Source of the DNA: Clostridium drakei
GTDB taxonomy: Bacteria > Bacillota > Clostridia > Clostridiales > Clostridiaceae
Length of the DNA stretch: 64,000 bases
Direction of reading: 5' to 3'
Assembly (NCBI RefSeq): GCF_000633595.2
Contig: NZ_JIBU02000032.1
Span: 364 to 64,363 of the forward strand
Position numbers and translations under genes: made by a program. The notes under the pieces were generated by a model. It was not told where the DNA came from and made no database searches. It saw nothing but the letters and a program-made list of their open reading frames with translations. Shown in pieces: positions 26,086-35,364 of the stretch (the stretch's first letter is position 1; every line of letters begins with the position of its first letter).

Positions 26086-27042
26086 TTATATATGAATGCT
26101 ACGATAATCTATACTGCTATATTTTCTTTCTTTTTGTTTTAAATTTATAATCTCCTTTGTAATATTAATAAACTCGTTAGTTGCCTTTGTAAGATATTCT
26201 CCACGCCTGTAGGCTGCCACTAGAGTCAAAGTTACATTATCTATTAAAAAATTATTATATTGATTTGCATCTACGTTTAAAAGCCATACAACATTTTCAG
26301 GTACTAAAGTAAATCCCATACCAGCAGCGGCAATACAATATGCGGTGTCAAGATTTTTAATTTCCATAAGAACATTTGGTTTGAAATTAGCTCTCTTGAA
26401 TATCTCATCCATCAAAAGTCTCATTCTTTGTCCATGTTCTAACAAAATAAATGGCTCATTCTTTAAAGAATTAAAATCAATTTTACAGTTATCTCCTGAA
26501 AACATTTTAGAATCACATATCCAATGATCTTTTGGAGCTACAAGAAACACTCTTTCAGTAGCTATAGTTTCATATAGAATTTTTTCATTTTGCATTGGAA
26601 GATTTAAGATAGCAATATCTATTTTACCATTTATGAGCATTTCCTCTAATCGCATAGTTACATCTTCTTTTATTACTATTTCTATTTCAGGATATTGCCT
26701 GTGAAATTCTGGTAATACTAAAGGTAGTACATGTCTTCCGGCCTGATGAGGAACGCCCATTACAAGACGTCCTTTTTTGGAACCTGCGATATCACTAAGT
26801 TTTCTTTTCATTCCAGTATTTAAATTGAGAATATCTTTAGCAGTTTGAACATATATCTCTCCTGCATAAGTTAAAATCATTGAACTAGCGCTCCTGTCAA
26901 ACAATTTTACACCTAAATTATTTTCTAATCTCATAATATATTGACTTAAAGAAGGCTGAGTTATGTACAATTTTTTTGCTGCTTTAGAAATACTTTTTTC
27001 TTCTGCAATAGCCATTACGTATTCAAATTGATAAATATCCAT
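26086..27042 (-). CDS. LysR-family transcription regulator
   Basis: A 318-residue regulator with an N-terminal winged HTH (MDIYQFEYVMAIAEEKSISKAAKKLYITQPSLSQYI) and a substrate-binding effector domain from about residue 90. It is divergent from the CoA transferase/methylmalonyl-CoA mutase operon across a 264-base gap rich in AATAAT repeats, so it is the natural candidate regulator of that operon (inference). Its effector may be an organic acid or acyl-CoA. GGGAGGTAA precedes the ATG. Confidence 0.93.
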   Translation of the reverse strand: MDIYQFEYVMAIAEEKSISKAAKKLYITQPSLSQYIMRLENNLGVKLFDRSASSMILTYAGEIYVQTAKDILNLNTGMKRKLSDIAGSKKGRLVMGVPHQAGRHVLPLVLPEFHRQYPEIEIVIKEDVTMRLEEMLINGKIDIAILNLPMQNEKILYETIATERVFLVAPKDHWICDSKMFSGDNCKIDFNSLKNEPFILLEHGQRMRLLMDEIFKRANFKPNVLMEIKNLDTAYCIAAAGMGFTLVPENVVWLLNVDANQYNNFLIDNVTLTLVAAYRRGEYLTKATNEFINITKEIINLKQKERKYSSIDYRSIHI

Positions 27043-27306
27043 TTTGATTACCTCCCTTTTTCATATAGTTTTATCCTATGGATATTATAATAATAATAAC
27101 ATTTTACACTTAGTTCATGAAGGATTACAATATAATTATTAAATAATTATTTAATGATTCGTAATAATCATAATAATCCAAATAATGAAAATATATAATG
27201 CATGCATATAGAATAATATAATGACTCTAATATAAAAATCTCTTGAATATTCAATTTACATTACAAGGGGTTTGTTAAAACAAATAAATTGGGAAGTGAT
27301 GTATAA

Positions 27307-28815
27307 ATGATTGACATTAAGGATCGTGTCCGTAACAAAGCTTTGCATTCTAAAATTGTTACCGCAGAGGAGGCGGCAGCGATCATCAAATCAAACATGA
27401 ACGTTGGCGTTAGTGGTTTTACTCCATCAGGTTATCCGAAGGCAGTTCCATTAGCTTTGGCTGAAAGAATGAAAAAAGAAAAATTCAAAATTAACCTATG
27501 GACAGGAGCTTCAGTTGGCAGTGAACTTGATGGAGCATTATCGGAAGCCAACGGTATTGCAAGAAGGTTACCGTATCAAACAAATAAAAGCTTGCGTAAT
27601 AAAATTAATAATGGAGAGATTCAATATGTTGATCTTCATCTTAGCCATGTTGCGCAGATGGTTCGCTATGGTTTTCTGGATAAGGTTGATGTTGCTATTG
27701 TGGAGGCTTGTGCTATTACTGAAGAAGGTTATATTATTCCAACAACATCACTTGGAAACACAGCCTCTTATGTTCAAAGTGCTGATATTGTGATTGTAGA
27801 AATAAATACCACTCAGCCATTGGAATTGGAAGGCATGCATGATGTCTATATACCAATGGATCCTCCTAATCGAGTCCCAATTCCACTTATTAAGATCAAC
27901 GATCGAATTGGGACTACTTATATTCCAGTTGATCATGATAAAATTACTTATATTGTGCCTTGTGATCGTCCAGATGTTACACGTTCACTATCAGAAATTA
28001 GTGACGATGACTTAGCAATAAGTAGTAATCTGATTGATTTTTTCAATTCTGAAGTCAAACATGGTAGGTTACCAAAAAATTTATTGCCATTGCAATCAGG
28101 TGTAGGATCTGTGGCTAATGCTGTTACAGCTGGTATAGTAAGATCCCAATACACACATCTCAACGTTTATACGGAAGTTATTCAGGATGGAATGTTTGAT
28201 CTTATTGATGCTGGTAAACTGGACTTTGCATCTGGAACTGCATTGTCTCCTTCGCCAGAGGGTTTAAAGCGATTTTATGAAAATATTGATGAATATCGTA
28301 ATAAGATTTTACTTCGTCCACAAGAAATATCTAACAATCCAGGAATAGCTAGACGATTGGGAGTAATAGCTATGAATACAGCTATAGAATTTGACATATA
28401 TGGTAATGTTAATTCTAGTCATATTATGGGGAGTAAGATGATGAATGGTATTGGTGGCTCAGGTGATTTTGCTCGTAATGGTTATCTAACAATCTTCTTT
28501 ACTAAATCTACTGCTAAGAATGGTGCTATTTCTTCAATTGTTCCGATGTGTTCACATGTTGATCATACTGAGCACGATACTGATGTTTTCATTACTGAGC
28601 TTGGAATAGCAGATGTTCGTGGCCTTAGCCCTAAAGAACGTGCACGTGTTATTATTAAGAACTGTGTTCATCCTGATTATAAGCCAATGCTGATGGATTA
28701 TTTGGAAAGAGCGGAGAAGGCAACAGGTTTTGCACATACCCCTAACCTTCTTGATGAGGCCTTATCCTGGCATTCTAGGTTCTTAAGTACAAAATCAATG
28801 AAATTAAACGGATAA
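27307..28815 (+). CDS. Succinate/propionyl-CoA type CoA transferase (acetyl-CoA hydrolase/transferase family)
   Basis: A 502-residue family I CoA transferase of the Cat1/AarC/ScpC group. SGFTPSGYPKAVPLAL near the N-terminus, the active-site Glu in YTEVIQDG (about residue 289) and GIGGSGDFARNGYLTIF near the C-terminus are family marks. With methylmalonyl-CoA mutase and the epimerase downstream, propionyl-CoA:succinate CoA transfer is the likely role; acetyl-CoA or butyryl-CoA could also serve. It heads the operon. Arginine codons are largely CGT/CGC/CGA, unlike genes outside 27.3-32.4 kb. Confidence 0.88.
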   Translation: MIDIKDRVRNKALHSKIVTAEEAAAIIKSNMNVGVSGFTPSGYPKAVPLALAERMKKEKFKINLWTGASVGSELDGALSEANGIARRLPYQTNKSLRNKINNGEIQYVDLHLSHVAQMVRYGFLDKVDVAIVEACAITEEGYIIPTTSLGNTASYVQSADIVIVEINTTQPLELEGMHDVYIPMDPPNRVPIPLIKINDRIGTTYIPVDHDKITYIVPCDRPDVTRSLSEISDDDLAISSNLIDFFNSEVKHGRLPKNLLPLQSGVGSVANAVTAGIVRSQYTHLNVYTEVIQDGMFDLIDAGKLDFASGTALSPSPEGLKRFYENIDEYRNKILLRPQEISNNPGIARRLGVIAMNTAIEFDIYGNVNSSHIMGSKMMNGIGGSGDFARNGYLTIFFTKSTAKNGAISSIVPMCSHVDHTEHDTDVFITELGIADVRGLSPKERARVIIKNCVHPDYKPMLMDYLERAEKATGFAHTPNLLDEALSWHSRFLSTKSMKLNG

Positions 28816-28869
28816 ATATATACTGACAATTACTTTACAAATAATGATAATGAAAAGGAGAAAAAGAGT

Positions 28870-30516
28870 ATGGCTAATGAATCAATAAAAGCTAAAATGA
28901 AGGCGTATAATGAAAAAGTAGAAAAAGTTTCTGTGAAATTTCCAGAACGCAAAAATCTTGCTCACAAAAGATTATATACTCCATTAGATATTGAAGAATT
29001 TGATTATGAGAGCAAATTAGGTTTTCCAGGACAATATCCTTATACAAGAGGTGTACAACCTACTATGTATCGCAGCCGTTTCTGGACTATGCGTCAATAT
29101 GCTGGATTTTCCAGTGCAGAAGAATCAAATAAACGATATAAATATCTTCTAGATCAAGGACAAACTGGTTTATCATGTGCCTTTGACTTGCCAACTCAAA
29201 TTGGTTACGATTCAGATGACGAGATTGCCGATGGTGAAGTTGGTAAAGTAGGAGTACCAATAGACTCTTTAGCTGATATGGAGGTACTCTTCAAGGATAT
29301 TGATCTTAGTAAGGTTTCAACATCAATGACTATAAATGCACCAGCAATGGTATTGTTAGCAATGTACATTACAGTAGCTGAGAAACAAGGTGTTTCGGCT
29401 GATAAACTTAAAGGAACTATTCAAAATGATATACTGAAAGAATATTCAGCTCGTGGTACTTATATTTTTCCACCTAAACCTTCTATGAGGCTTATCACTA
29501 ATATATTTGAGTATTGCTCTAAAAACGTTCCAAAGTGGAATACTATCTCGATTTCAGGATATCACATCCGTGAAGCTGGAGCATCAGCAATTCAGGAAAT
29601 CGCATTTACTATTGCTGATGGTATAGCTTATGTTGAAGCAGCCATTAAAGCTGGTCTAAACGTAGATGATTTCGCTAAGAGACTTTCCTTTTTCTGGGAT
29701 GTTCATAATGACTTTTTAGAAGAAATTTGTAAATGTAGAGCTGCACGTCGTGTATGGGCTAAAGTTATGAAAGAAAGGTTTAATGCACAGGAGCCTAAGT
29801 CTATGATGCTGCGTACTCATATGCAAACTGCTGGATCTATGCTTACTGCTCAACAACCTGAAAATAATGTTGTACGTGTTGCATTACAGACAGCAGCTGC
29901 TGTTTTAAGTGGAACTCAGTCACTACATACAAATTCAAAAGATGAAGCATTAGCATTGCCAACAGAAGATTCAGTACGTGTAGCTTTAAGAACTCAACAA
30001 ATCGTTGCTTATGAAAGTGGTTTGGCTGATGTAGTTGATCCACTAGCTGGTTCTTACTATATTGAAGCCTTGACTGACAAAATAGAACAAGGATGTTGGG
30101 ATTATATCAAAAAGATTGATGATATTGGTGGTGCCGTTGAAGCTATTGAAAAAGGCTACGTTCAGAGAGAAATTCAAGAAAGCGCATATAAGTGGCAAAC
30201 AGCAGTGGAAAGTGGAGAACGAATTATTGTTGGTGTAAATAAATTTCAGATTGAAGAGCCACCAGTAAAGGGTCTTCTTCATGTAGACGAGTCCGTTTGT
30301 GAATTACAGAAAGAAAAATTAGCTAAAATGAGAGATAAACGAAATAGTGATGCACTTAAAGGAAAATTGGCTGCATTGGAAGAAGCCGCAAAAGATGAAA
30401 ATAAAAACTTAATGCCATTTGTAATTGAAGCTGTTAAAGAATATGGAACTCTTGGTGAAATTTGTGGTGTACTACGTAAAGTATTTGGTGAATATCAACC
30501 ACATGATAGTTTATAA
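28870..30516 (+). CDS. Methylmalonyl-CoA mutase, large (TIM-barrel) subunit
   Basis: A 548-residue mutase subunit without the cobalamin domain, which is a separate gene just downstream (the split form seen in archaea and some Firmicutes). [16 protein letters not shown] carries the Tyr (Y67), and PPKPSMRLI the Arg (R207), that contact the carboxylate of methylmalonyl-CoA; in isobutyryl-CoA mutases these are Phe and Gln. This favours the succinyl-CoA/methylmalonyl-CoA reaction. Conserved [18 protein letters not shown] and [12 protein letters not shown] blocks are present. AAAAGGAG precedes the ATG. Confidence 0.93.
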   Translation: MANESIKAKMKAYNEKVEKVSVKFPERKNLAHKRLYTPLDIEEFDYESKLGFPGQYPYTRGVQPTMYRSRFWTMRQYAGFSSAEESNKRYKYLLDQGQTGLSCAFDLPTQIGYDSDDEIADGEVGKVGVPIDSLADMEVLFKDIDLSKVSTSMTINAPAMVLLAMYITVAEKQGVSADKLKGTIQNDILKEYSARGTYIFPPKPSMRLITNIFEYCSKNVPKWNTISISGYHIREAGASAIQEIAFTIADGIAYVEAAIKAGLNVDDFAKRLSFFWDVHNDFLEEICKCRAARRVWAKVMKERFNAQEPKSMMLRTHMQTAGSMLTAQQPENNVVRVALQTAAAVLSGTQSLHTNSKDEALALPTEDSVRVALRTQQIVAYESGLADVVDPLAGSYYIEALTDKIEQGCWDYIKKIDDIGGAVEAIEKGYVQREIQESAYKWQTAVESGERIIVGVNKFQIEEPPVKGLLHVDESVCELQKEKLAKMRDKRNSDALKGKLAALEEAAKDENKNLMPFVIEAVKEYGTLGEICGVLRKVFGEYQPHDSL

Positions 30517-30532
30517 ACAAGGAGGAATAATC

Positions 30533-30925
30533 ATGGAAAAACATATTAGAGTATTAGTAGCTAAACCAGGTCTTGATGGACATGATCGTGGAGCTAAAGT
30601 GGTAGCCCGTGCTCTTCGTGATGCTGGCTTTGAGGTAATCTATACTGGACTTAGGCAGACACCAGAAGTTATTGTGGAAACAGCATTGCAAGAAGATGTA
30701 AATGTAATTGCTGTGAGCATATTATCTGGTTCACATAACACTTTATTTCCGAAGATAATTGCCCTAATGAAGCAAAAAAATATGAGCGATGTACTTCTGA
30801 TTGGTGGTGGAGTTATTCCAGATGAAGATATACCAGGGCTTAAGAAAGCTGGAGTTGCCGAAATATTTGGACCGGGAACTCCTACACAAGTAACTATTGA
30901 TTATATCAATGAAAATGTAAAATAG
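30533..30925 (+). CDS. Methylmalonyl-CoA mutase, small cobalamin-binding subunit
   Basis: A 130-residue B12-binding domain with the DxHxxG motif (D15, H17, G20 in [12 protein letters not shown]), where the His is the lower cobalt ligand. The SILSGS and [12 protein letters not shown] loops line the nucleotide tail. The chosen ATG follows AAGGAGG and lies 17 bases after the large-subunit gene; a longer frame would overlap that gene without a ribosome site. With the TIM-barrel subunit it makes the complete mutase. Confidence 0.95.
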   Translation: MEKHIRVLVAKPGLDGHDRGAKVVARALRDAGFEVIYTGLRQTPEVIVETALQEDVNVIAVSILSGSHNTLFPKIIALMKQKNMSDVLLIGGGVIPDEDIPGLKKAGVAEIFGPGTPTQVTIDYINENVK

Positions 30926-31007
30926 TATTATAAGGTAAGGTAGTCGATAATATTTTTCGGCTATCCTTAGTTCTCATAATATGTACAAATAAGGTGGTGC
31001 AGATCTA

Positions 31008-31946
31008 ATGGATATTGTTCAGGAACTTTTGAATGGATCGCCGTGTGCTTTAGCACGGGCTATTACAGCAATAGAAAATGAATACGATGATGCATTTTCT
31101 ATTATGAAAAAAATATATCCACATACTGGTCGATCGCATGTAATTGGGATTACGGGACCGCCTGGAGCAGGCAAAAGCACTCTGACCGATAAATTGGCTA
31201 AGCAATATCGTAAGCAAGGAAAAACAGTTGGAATTATTGCAGTTGATCCTACTAGCCCGTTTTCTGGTGGTGCAATTCTTGGTGATCGTATCAGGATGAA
31301 TGAATTGACTACTGATCCAGGAGTGTTTATACGCAGTATGGGAACTCGTGGAAGTCTTGGAGGTCTAGCACTTAAGACTTCTGATGTTGTGAAAATTATG
31401 GATGCAGCTGGTAAAGATATTATCTTTATTGAAACTGTTGGCGTAGGTCAGTCAGAAGTGGATATCGTTAAAGCCTCTGATACGACAATAGTGACTTTGG
31501 TTCCTGGTTCAGGTGATGATATCCAGGCTATCAAAGCTGGAATTCTTGAAATTGGGGATATTTTTGTGATAAACAAAGCTGATCGTGACGGAGTTGAACG
31601 ATTAAATATCGAGCTTGAAATGATGCTTAACTTAAATCAGAGTGTGGTAGATTGGCGTCCGCCTGTTAAACGAACAATTGCCAGTGATGGTAGTGGGGTA
31701 GATGAACTAATAAATAAGATAGAAGAACATATTAGCTATCTTAATCACTCTAATAAATTGGCTGTTCGTCGAACAAAGCGCACACGAGATGAGCTTTTAT
31801 CACTTCTTAATGAACAGATTAGTCGCTATATGCTAGACAAGATAACAGTATCTGGTGAACTTGATTCACTTATAACTAGTATTGAACAACGAATGTACGA
31901 TCCTTATACTGTTGTTTCTAAATTATTAAGTAATTATTTGCGTTAA
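31008..31946 (+). CDS. meaB: MeaB-type GTPase, mutase chaperone
   Basis: A 312-residue G3E GTPase of the MeaB/ArgK family. Walker A is GPPGAGKS (50-57), IAVDPTSPFSGGAILGDRIRM is the switch segment and NKADRDG the guanine-binding motif. MeaB gates the loading and protects the radical state of methylmalonyl-CoA mutase. It is the third gene of the mutase operon and, like it, uses CGN arginine codons heavily. Confidence 0.94.
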   Translation: MDIVQELLNGSPCALARAITAIENEYDDAFSIMKKIYPHTGRSHVIGITGPPGAGKSTLTDKLAKQYRKQGKTVGIIAVDPTSPFSGGAILGDRIRMNELTTDPGVFIRSMGTRGSLGGLALKTSDVVKIMDAAGKDIIFIETVGVGQSEVDIVKASDTTIVTLVPGSGDDIQAIKAGILEIGDIFVINKADRDGVERLNIELEMMLNLNQSVVDWRPPVKRTIASDGSGVDELINKIEEHISYLNHSNKLAVRRTKRTRDELLSLLNEQISRYMLDKITVSGELDSLITSIEQRMYDPYTVVSKLLSNYLR

Positions 31947-31977
31947 TATTAATTTGTAAATAAATGGAGGTAATCTT

Positions 31978-32385
31978 ATGTTTAATGTTTTGAAAGTAGA
32001 TCATATTGGAATTGCTGTAAAAGACTTAGAAGTTGCTAAAGAGTTTTATACTAAAAAGTTAGGTATGGAAGTACATGGAGAAGAAGTAATTGATTCACAA
32101 CATGTTAAGGTTTGCTTTATTCCTAGTGGTGATAGTGAATTAGAGCTTCTTGAATCCACATCAATAGATGGTCCAATTGCGAAGTTCATTGAAAAGAATG
32201 GTCAAGGAATTCAGCACATTGCTCTTAATGTAGATAACATTGAAAATGCTTTAGTTGATCTGAAAGCTAAAGATGTTAGACTAATCGATGAAGTTCCACG
32301 TTATGGTGCTGGTGGTGCAAGTATTGCTTTTGTTCATCCTAAATCTACTGGTGGTATTTTACTGGAACTAACACAACGTAAGTAA
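31978..32385 (+). CDS. mce: Methylmalonyl-CoA epimerase
   Basis: A 135-residue VOC-fold protein with metal ligands H9 (KVDHIGIAV), H80 (GIQHIALNV) and E130 (GGILLELTQ). It interconverts (R)- and (S)-methylmalonyl-CoA, linking the mutase to the carboxyltransferase. Length is typical. AATGGAGG precedes the ATG. It is the last gene of the stretch with CGN arginine codons. Confidence 0.92.
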   Translation: MFNVLKVDHIGIAVKDLEVAKEFYTKKLGMEVHGEEVIDSQHVKVCFIPSGDSELELLESTSIDGPIAKFIEKNGQGIQHIALNVDNIENALVDLKAKDVRLIDEVPRYGAGGASIAFVHPKSTGGILLELTQRK

Positions 32386-32480
32386 ATATCAAGAATATCA
32401 CCTAAGATTATTGCATTTAAAAAATACAAATGAAATTTTATTAGAATTAAATGGATGGGATTATTATAGGAGGTTTCTAA

Positions 32481-34028
32481 ATGGCTATTGATAAGATTAA
32501 AGAGCTACATGAACTAAAACAGAAGATATCACTAGGCGGAGGAGAAAAAAGAATAAGTAAGCAGCATGCATTAGGTAAACTTACAGCAAGAGAAAGAATT
32601 AATCTTTTACTAGATGAATCGAGCTTTACTGAAATAGATGCATTTGTAAGGCATAGATGCACAGACTTTGGTATGGAAACTAAAGAGGCACCTGGAGAAG
32701 GCGTAGTCACAGGTTATGGTACAGTAAATGGTAGAATTGTATATGTATTTGCACAAGACTTTACTGTAATGGGTGGTTCTTTAGGAGAAATGCATGCTAA
32801 GAAAATAAGTAAAGTATTAGATTTGGCCATGAAAGTTGGGGCTCCAGTGATTGGTATGAATGATTCAGGTGGAGCTAGAATACAAGAAGGAGTAGATGCA
32901 TTATCAGGGTATGGAGAAATATTCTATAGAAATGCAATAGCTTCAGGAGTTATACCTCAAATATCTGTTATCATGGGACCATGTGCAGGAGGAGCAGTAT
33001 ATTCTCCAGCGCTTACAGACTTTATATTTATGGTAGATAAAACTAGTCAAATGTTTCTAACAGGCCCTCAGGTTATAAAGACGGTTACAGGTGAAGAAGT
33101 GACAGCAGAAGAATTAGGAGGAGCCAAGGTACATAATAGTATAAGTGGTGTGGCTCATTTTATGTCCAAGAATGAAAAAGAGTGTATAAAAGAGATAAGA
33201 AGATTACTTAGCTTCTTACCATCAAACAATCTAGAGACTGCACCAATATTATCAACAGATGATGACCCAAATAGAATAGAAGATAAACTAAACAGTATAT
33301 TACCAGAGAATCTAAGAAAGCCTTATAATATGTTAGAAATCATAAGAACAATAGTTGATGATGGAGATTTCATGAATGTACAATCAAAATTTGCTAAAAA
33401 TGTTATAACAGGTTTTGCAAGACTAAATGGTTCAAGTATTGGAATTGTAGCAAATCAACCAAAGGAATTAGCGGGTTGTCTTAATATAAATGCATCAGAT
33501 AAAATTGCAAGATTTATTAGAACATGTGATGCGTTTAATATACCAATACTTACCTTAGTTGATGTACCAGGATGCTTACCAGGATTAAAGCAAGAATATG
33601 GTGGAGTCATAAGACATGGAGCTAAAGTGTTATATGCGTATTCAGAAGCAACTGTTCCAAAGATTACAGTTATTATAAGAAAAGGATATGGTGGATCATA
33701 TGATGCAATGGGAAGCAAAGAATTAGGAGCTGATATTGTATATGCATGGCCTCAAGCAGAAATAGCTGTAATGGGACCAGAAGGAGCCGCTACTGTAATA
33801 TTTAAAAAAGACATAAATAATTCGGAAAATCCTGAACAAACTAGGATTGAAAAAATTCAAGAATATAAGGATAAATTAGTAACTCCTTATATTGCAGCAA
33901 GTAGGGGATTTATTGATGACGTAATAGAACCATCAACTACAAGACCAATGCTAGTAAATGCACTTAAAATGCTTTCAAATAAGAAAGAAACAAGACCATT
34001 TAAAAAACATGGTAACTTACCGTTATAA
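32481..34028 (+). CDS. mmdA: Methylmalonyl-CoA decarboxylase / propionyl-CoA carboxyltransferase subunit
   Basis: A 515-residue biotin-dependent carboxyltransferase of the MmdA/PccB group. The two crotonase-like halves carry the oxyanion-hole loops: DSGGARIQEGVDALSGYGEIF with GPCAGGAVYSPAL in the first, and RKGYGGSYDAMGSKELGADI in the second. It moves CO2 between (S)-methylmalonyl-CoA and biotin. The usual sodium-pump subunit MmdB and a biotin carboxylase are missing from this window, so whether it decarboxylates, carboxylates or transcarboxylates is open. Arginine codons are AGA, unlike the preceding genes. Confidence 0.9.
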   Translation: MAIDKIKELHELKQKISLGGGEKRISKQHALGKLTARERINLLLDESSFTEIDAFVRHRCTDFGMETKEAPGEGVVTGYGTVNGRIVYVFAQDFTVMGGSLGEMHAKKISKVLDLAMKVGAPVIGMNDSGGARIQEGVDALSGYGEIFYRNAIASGVIPQISVIMGPCAGGAVYSPALTDFIFMVDKTSQMFLTGPQVIKTVTGEEVTAEELGGAKVHNSISGVAHFMSKNEKECIKEIRRLLSFLPSNNLETAPILSTDDDPNRIEDKLNSILPENLRKPYNMLEIIRTIVDDGDFMNVQSKFAKNVITGFARLNGSSIGIVANQPKELAGCLNINASDKIARFIRTCDAFNIPILTLVDVPGCLPGLKQEYGGVIRHGAKVLYAYSEATVPKITVIIRKGYGGSYDAMGSKELGADIVYAWPQAEIAVMGPEGAATVIFKKDINNSENPEQTRIEKIQEYKDKLVTPYIAASRGFIDDVIEPSTTRPMLVNALKMLSNKKETRPFKKHGNLPL

Positions 34029-34139
34029 TAGAGGCAAACTAATGTCAATTAATGCTTGCTTAGTTTAATATTTTTGTTTGTGAAACAACATTAGAGAGAT
34101 GTCTACAAGCTTTTAAAAAAATATTGGGAGGTAAAAACA

Positions 34140-34352
34140 ATGGCAAATTTAATAAGCCCGATGACAGGTAAAGTACTTGAAATCAACATCAAGGTAGGTC
34201 AAGAAATTACTGATGAAGACGCTGAATTATTTATAATAGAAGCCATGAAAATGGAAAACACAGTATCTGGAGTTGTAGGGACAGTAAAAGAAATAAAGGC
34301 CAATGTGGGTGATATAGTACATGAGGACGATGTTATAGCAATAATTGAATAA
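34140..34352 (+). CDS. Biotin carboxyl carrier protein (short biotinyl domain)
   Basis: A 70-residue free-standing biotinyl domain with the biotinylated Lys in EAMKMEN (K37) and a hammerhead barrel-sandwich pattern (VLEINIKVGQEI, VKEIKANVGDIV). It is much shorter than typical MmdC/BCCP because it lacks the Pro/Ala-rich N-terminal linker. It should carry carboxybiotin for the MmdA-like transferase. GGGAGG precedes the ATG. Downstream is a long gene-poor region. Confidence 0.92.
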   Translation: MANLISPMTGKVLEINIKVGQEITDEDAELFIIEAMKMENTVSGVVGTVKEIKANVGDIVHEDDVIAIIE

Positions 34353-34444
34353 AAAGCTATAGATTTTATTAATACAAATGTACTATTTAAGTTCGTGTAT
34401 AGATGCTGGTAAGAATTCATACTATATGGGTTTTTATTGATCAA

Positions 34445-34637
34445 TTATTGTAATTTAGCATATAACATAACTTTAAGCATCTGTCTTAGAGTTGATTGAT
34501 TTTTCACTATTTGAAAATAATTTTGATAGGATTTTGATAAATTACTCTCATCTAGAACTTGAATTAATAACCTTATAGAATCGTCTTCTTCAATTATGTA
34601 TTCAGTACTTAGATTAGAGGTAATTTTAATTAATAAA
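34445..34637 (-). pseudogene. IS1182-like transposase remnant (N-terminal fragment)
   Basis: The minus strand reads NLSTEYIIEEDDSIRLLIQV then LDESNLSKSYQNYF and RQMLKVMLYAKLQ before a stop. The EDDSxRLL pattern and the following helix match the N-terminus of IS1182-family transposases. There is no start codon in frame and the catalytic part is absent. The stem-loop and GTTGCACTAA sequence to its right may be the old element end. Confidence 0.5.
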
Positions 34638-34686
34638 GGCTACTACAAGTGGTATAATATTCTCATATAATTAAATTTTACACTTT

Positions 34687-34711
34687 TTCCCGGGCTTTTT
34701 TAGTCCGGGAA
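34687..34711. repeat. GC-rich stem-loop near the IS remnant
   Basis: TTCCCGGGC and GTCCGGGAA pair over nine bases (one mismatch) around a T-rich loop. CCCGGG is very unusual in this AT-rich DNA. It probably belongs to the leader of the IS1182-like remnant or is an old terminator. Confidence 0.5.
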
Positions 34712-35050
34712 TCGTATTTTTTGTAAGAAAAAAGCTGTTGCACTAATTTCTTAGTGTAACACCACCATGTGTAGTATTTAAACTGATATTTAATTGAACA
34801 TATGTTCATTAAACAGCTATATAATAGGATATGTTTCATACTATTTTGAAGAATTTCTTTGAACACCAGGATGAAGCTTAAAGGTTAAAAAATTAGGCAA
34901 ATCAACATTTGTGGAATTCTGTAAGCTACTAATTTAATATAAATAATGGAGGAAAAGAGGTTATATTGTATCCTTAAGCATTAGAAACAAAATGCATAGT
35001 ATAAATTATATGTTATTTCATAATTTATAAAATATTAAACTATTTTAATG

Positions 35051-35108
35051 GGGGTGTTGCATTAAAATAAAATACTACAATAATATTGCCAGTAAACTTA
35101 ATGCAACA
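35051..35108. repeat. Short element bounded by TGTTGCATTAA inverted repeats
   Basis: A perfect 11-base inverted repeat (TGTTGCATTAA ... TTAATGCAACA) encloses about 30 bases. The same 11-base word recurs near 44249, in both cases about 130 bases before a GAGAAAAATC...CACTGTCC repeat, which suggests a small dispersed element related to IS ends. Confidence 0.5.
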
Positions 35109-35152
35109 GTTCCAGCATTTATCATTCCGGACTCCACACCTTGAACTTTCAT
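35075..35152 (-). CDS. Candidate 25-residue hydrophobic micro-protein
   Basis: A minus-strand frame from an ATG with a strong AAAGGGG 9 bases upstream encodes MKVQGVESGMINAG followed by TVALSLLAILL. The C-terminal half is hydrophobic enough for a membrane segment. It lies within the repeat-rich region and no relative is known to me. It could be a small membrane peptide or toxin, or a chance frame. Confidence 0.3.
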   Translation of the reverse strand: MKVQGVESGMINAGTVALSLLAILL

Positions 35153-35189
35153 TGTAATCAACCCCTTTAATTTTATATAGTGCAGCTGA

Positions 35190-35225
35190 GAAAAATCCTC
35201 ATTCACTGTCCTTCTGCCTTCTGAA
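35190..35225. repeat. Dispersed repeat, copy 1 (GAGAAAAATC...CACTGTCC...CTTCTG)
   Basis: GAGAAAAATC, TTCACTGTCCT, and a CCTTCTGAAA end match the longer copy at 44375-44434. Such CACTGTCCTCTG tracts recur in intergenic DNA of several clostridia, from memory. It has no coding capacity. Confidence 0.5.
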
Positions 35226-35364
35226 AAGTTGAGTAATTTAAAAAATATAATAGATCAAAGTTTGAAATTAGCTCTTATGTAATTGTTTTAGATTTTTCAG
35301 TATAATGTTATAATAGTATTACCAAAATGTAACTAAAATACAATAGTAAGGGAGAAGTGCAGAA

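Larger units (their letters stand above)
34353..35364. other. Gene-poor region with IS remnants and repeats
   Basis: About 1 kb between the biotin carrier gene and the CWB2 gene. It holds an IS1182-like transposase remnant (minus strand), a GC-rich stem-loop, a TGTTGCATTAA-bounded short inverted repeat containing a candidate 25-codon micro-ORF, and a copy of a dispersed repeat ending in CACTGTCC. I see no full-length gene. Confidence 0.7.

Noticed and set aside
28870-30516. Mutase as isobutyryl-CoA (IcmA-type) enzyme
   Set aside because: The diagnostic Tyr/Arg pair (Y67, R207) matches methylmalonyl-CoA mutase, and epimerase and carboxyltransferase genes follow.
34678-34866. 62-codon minus-strand frame near the IS1182 remnant
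   Set aside because: It reads through the GC-rich stem-loop and repeat ends, has no ribosome binding site and no recognisable motif.
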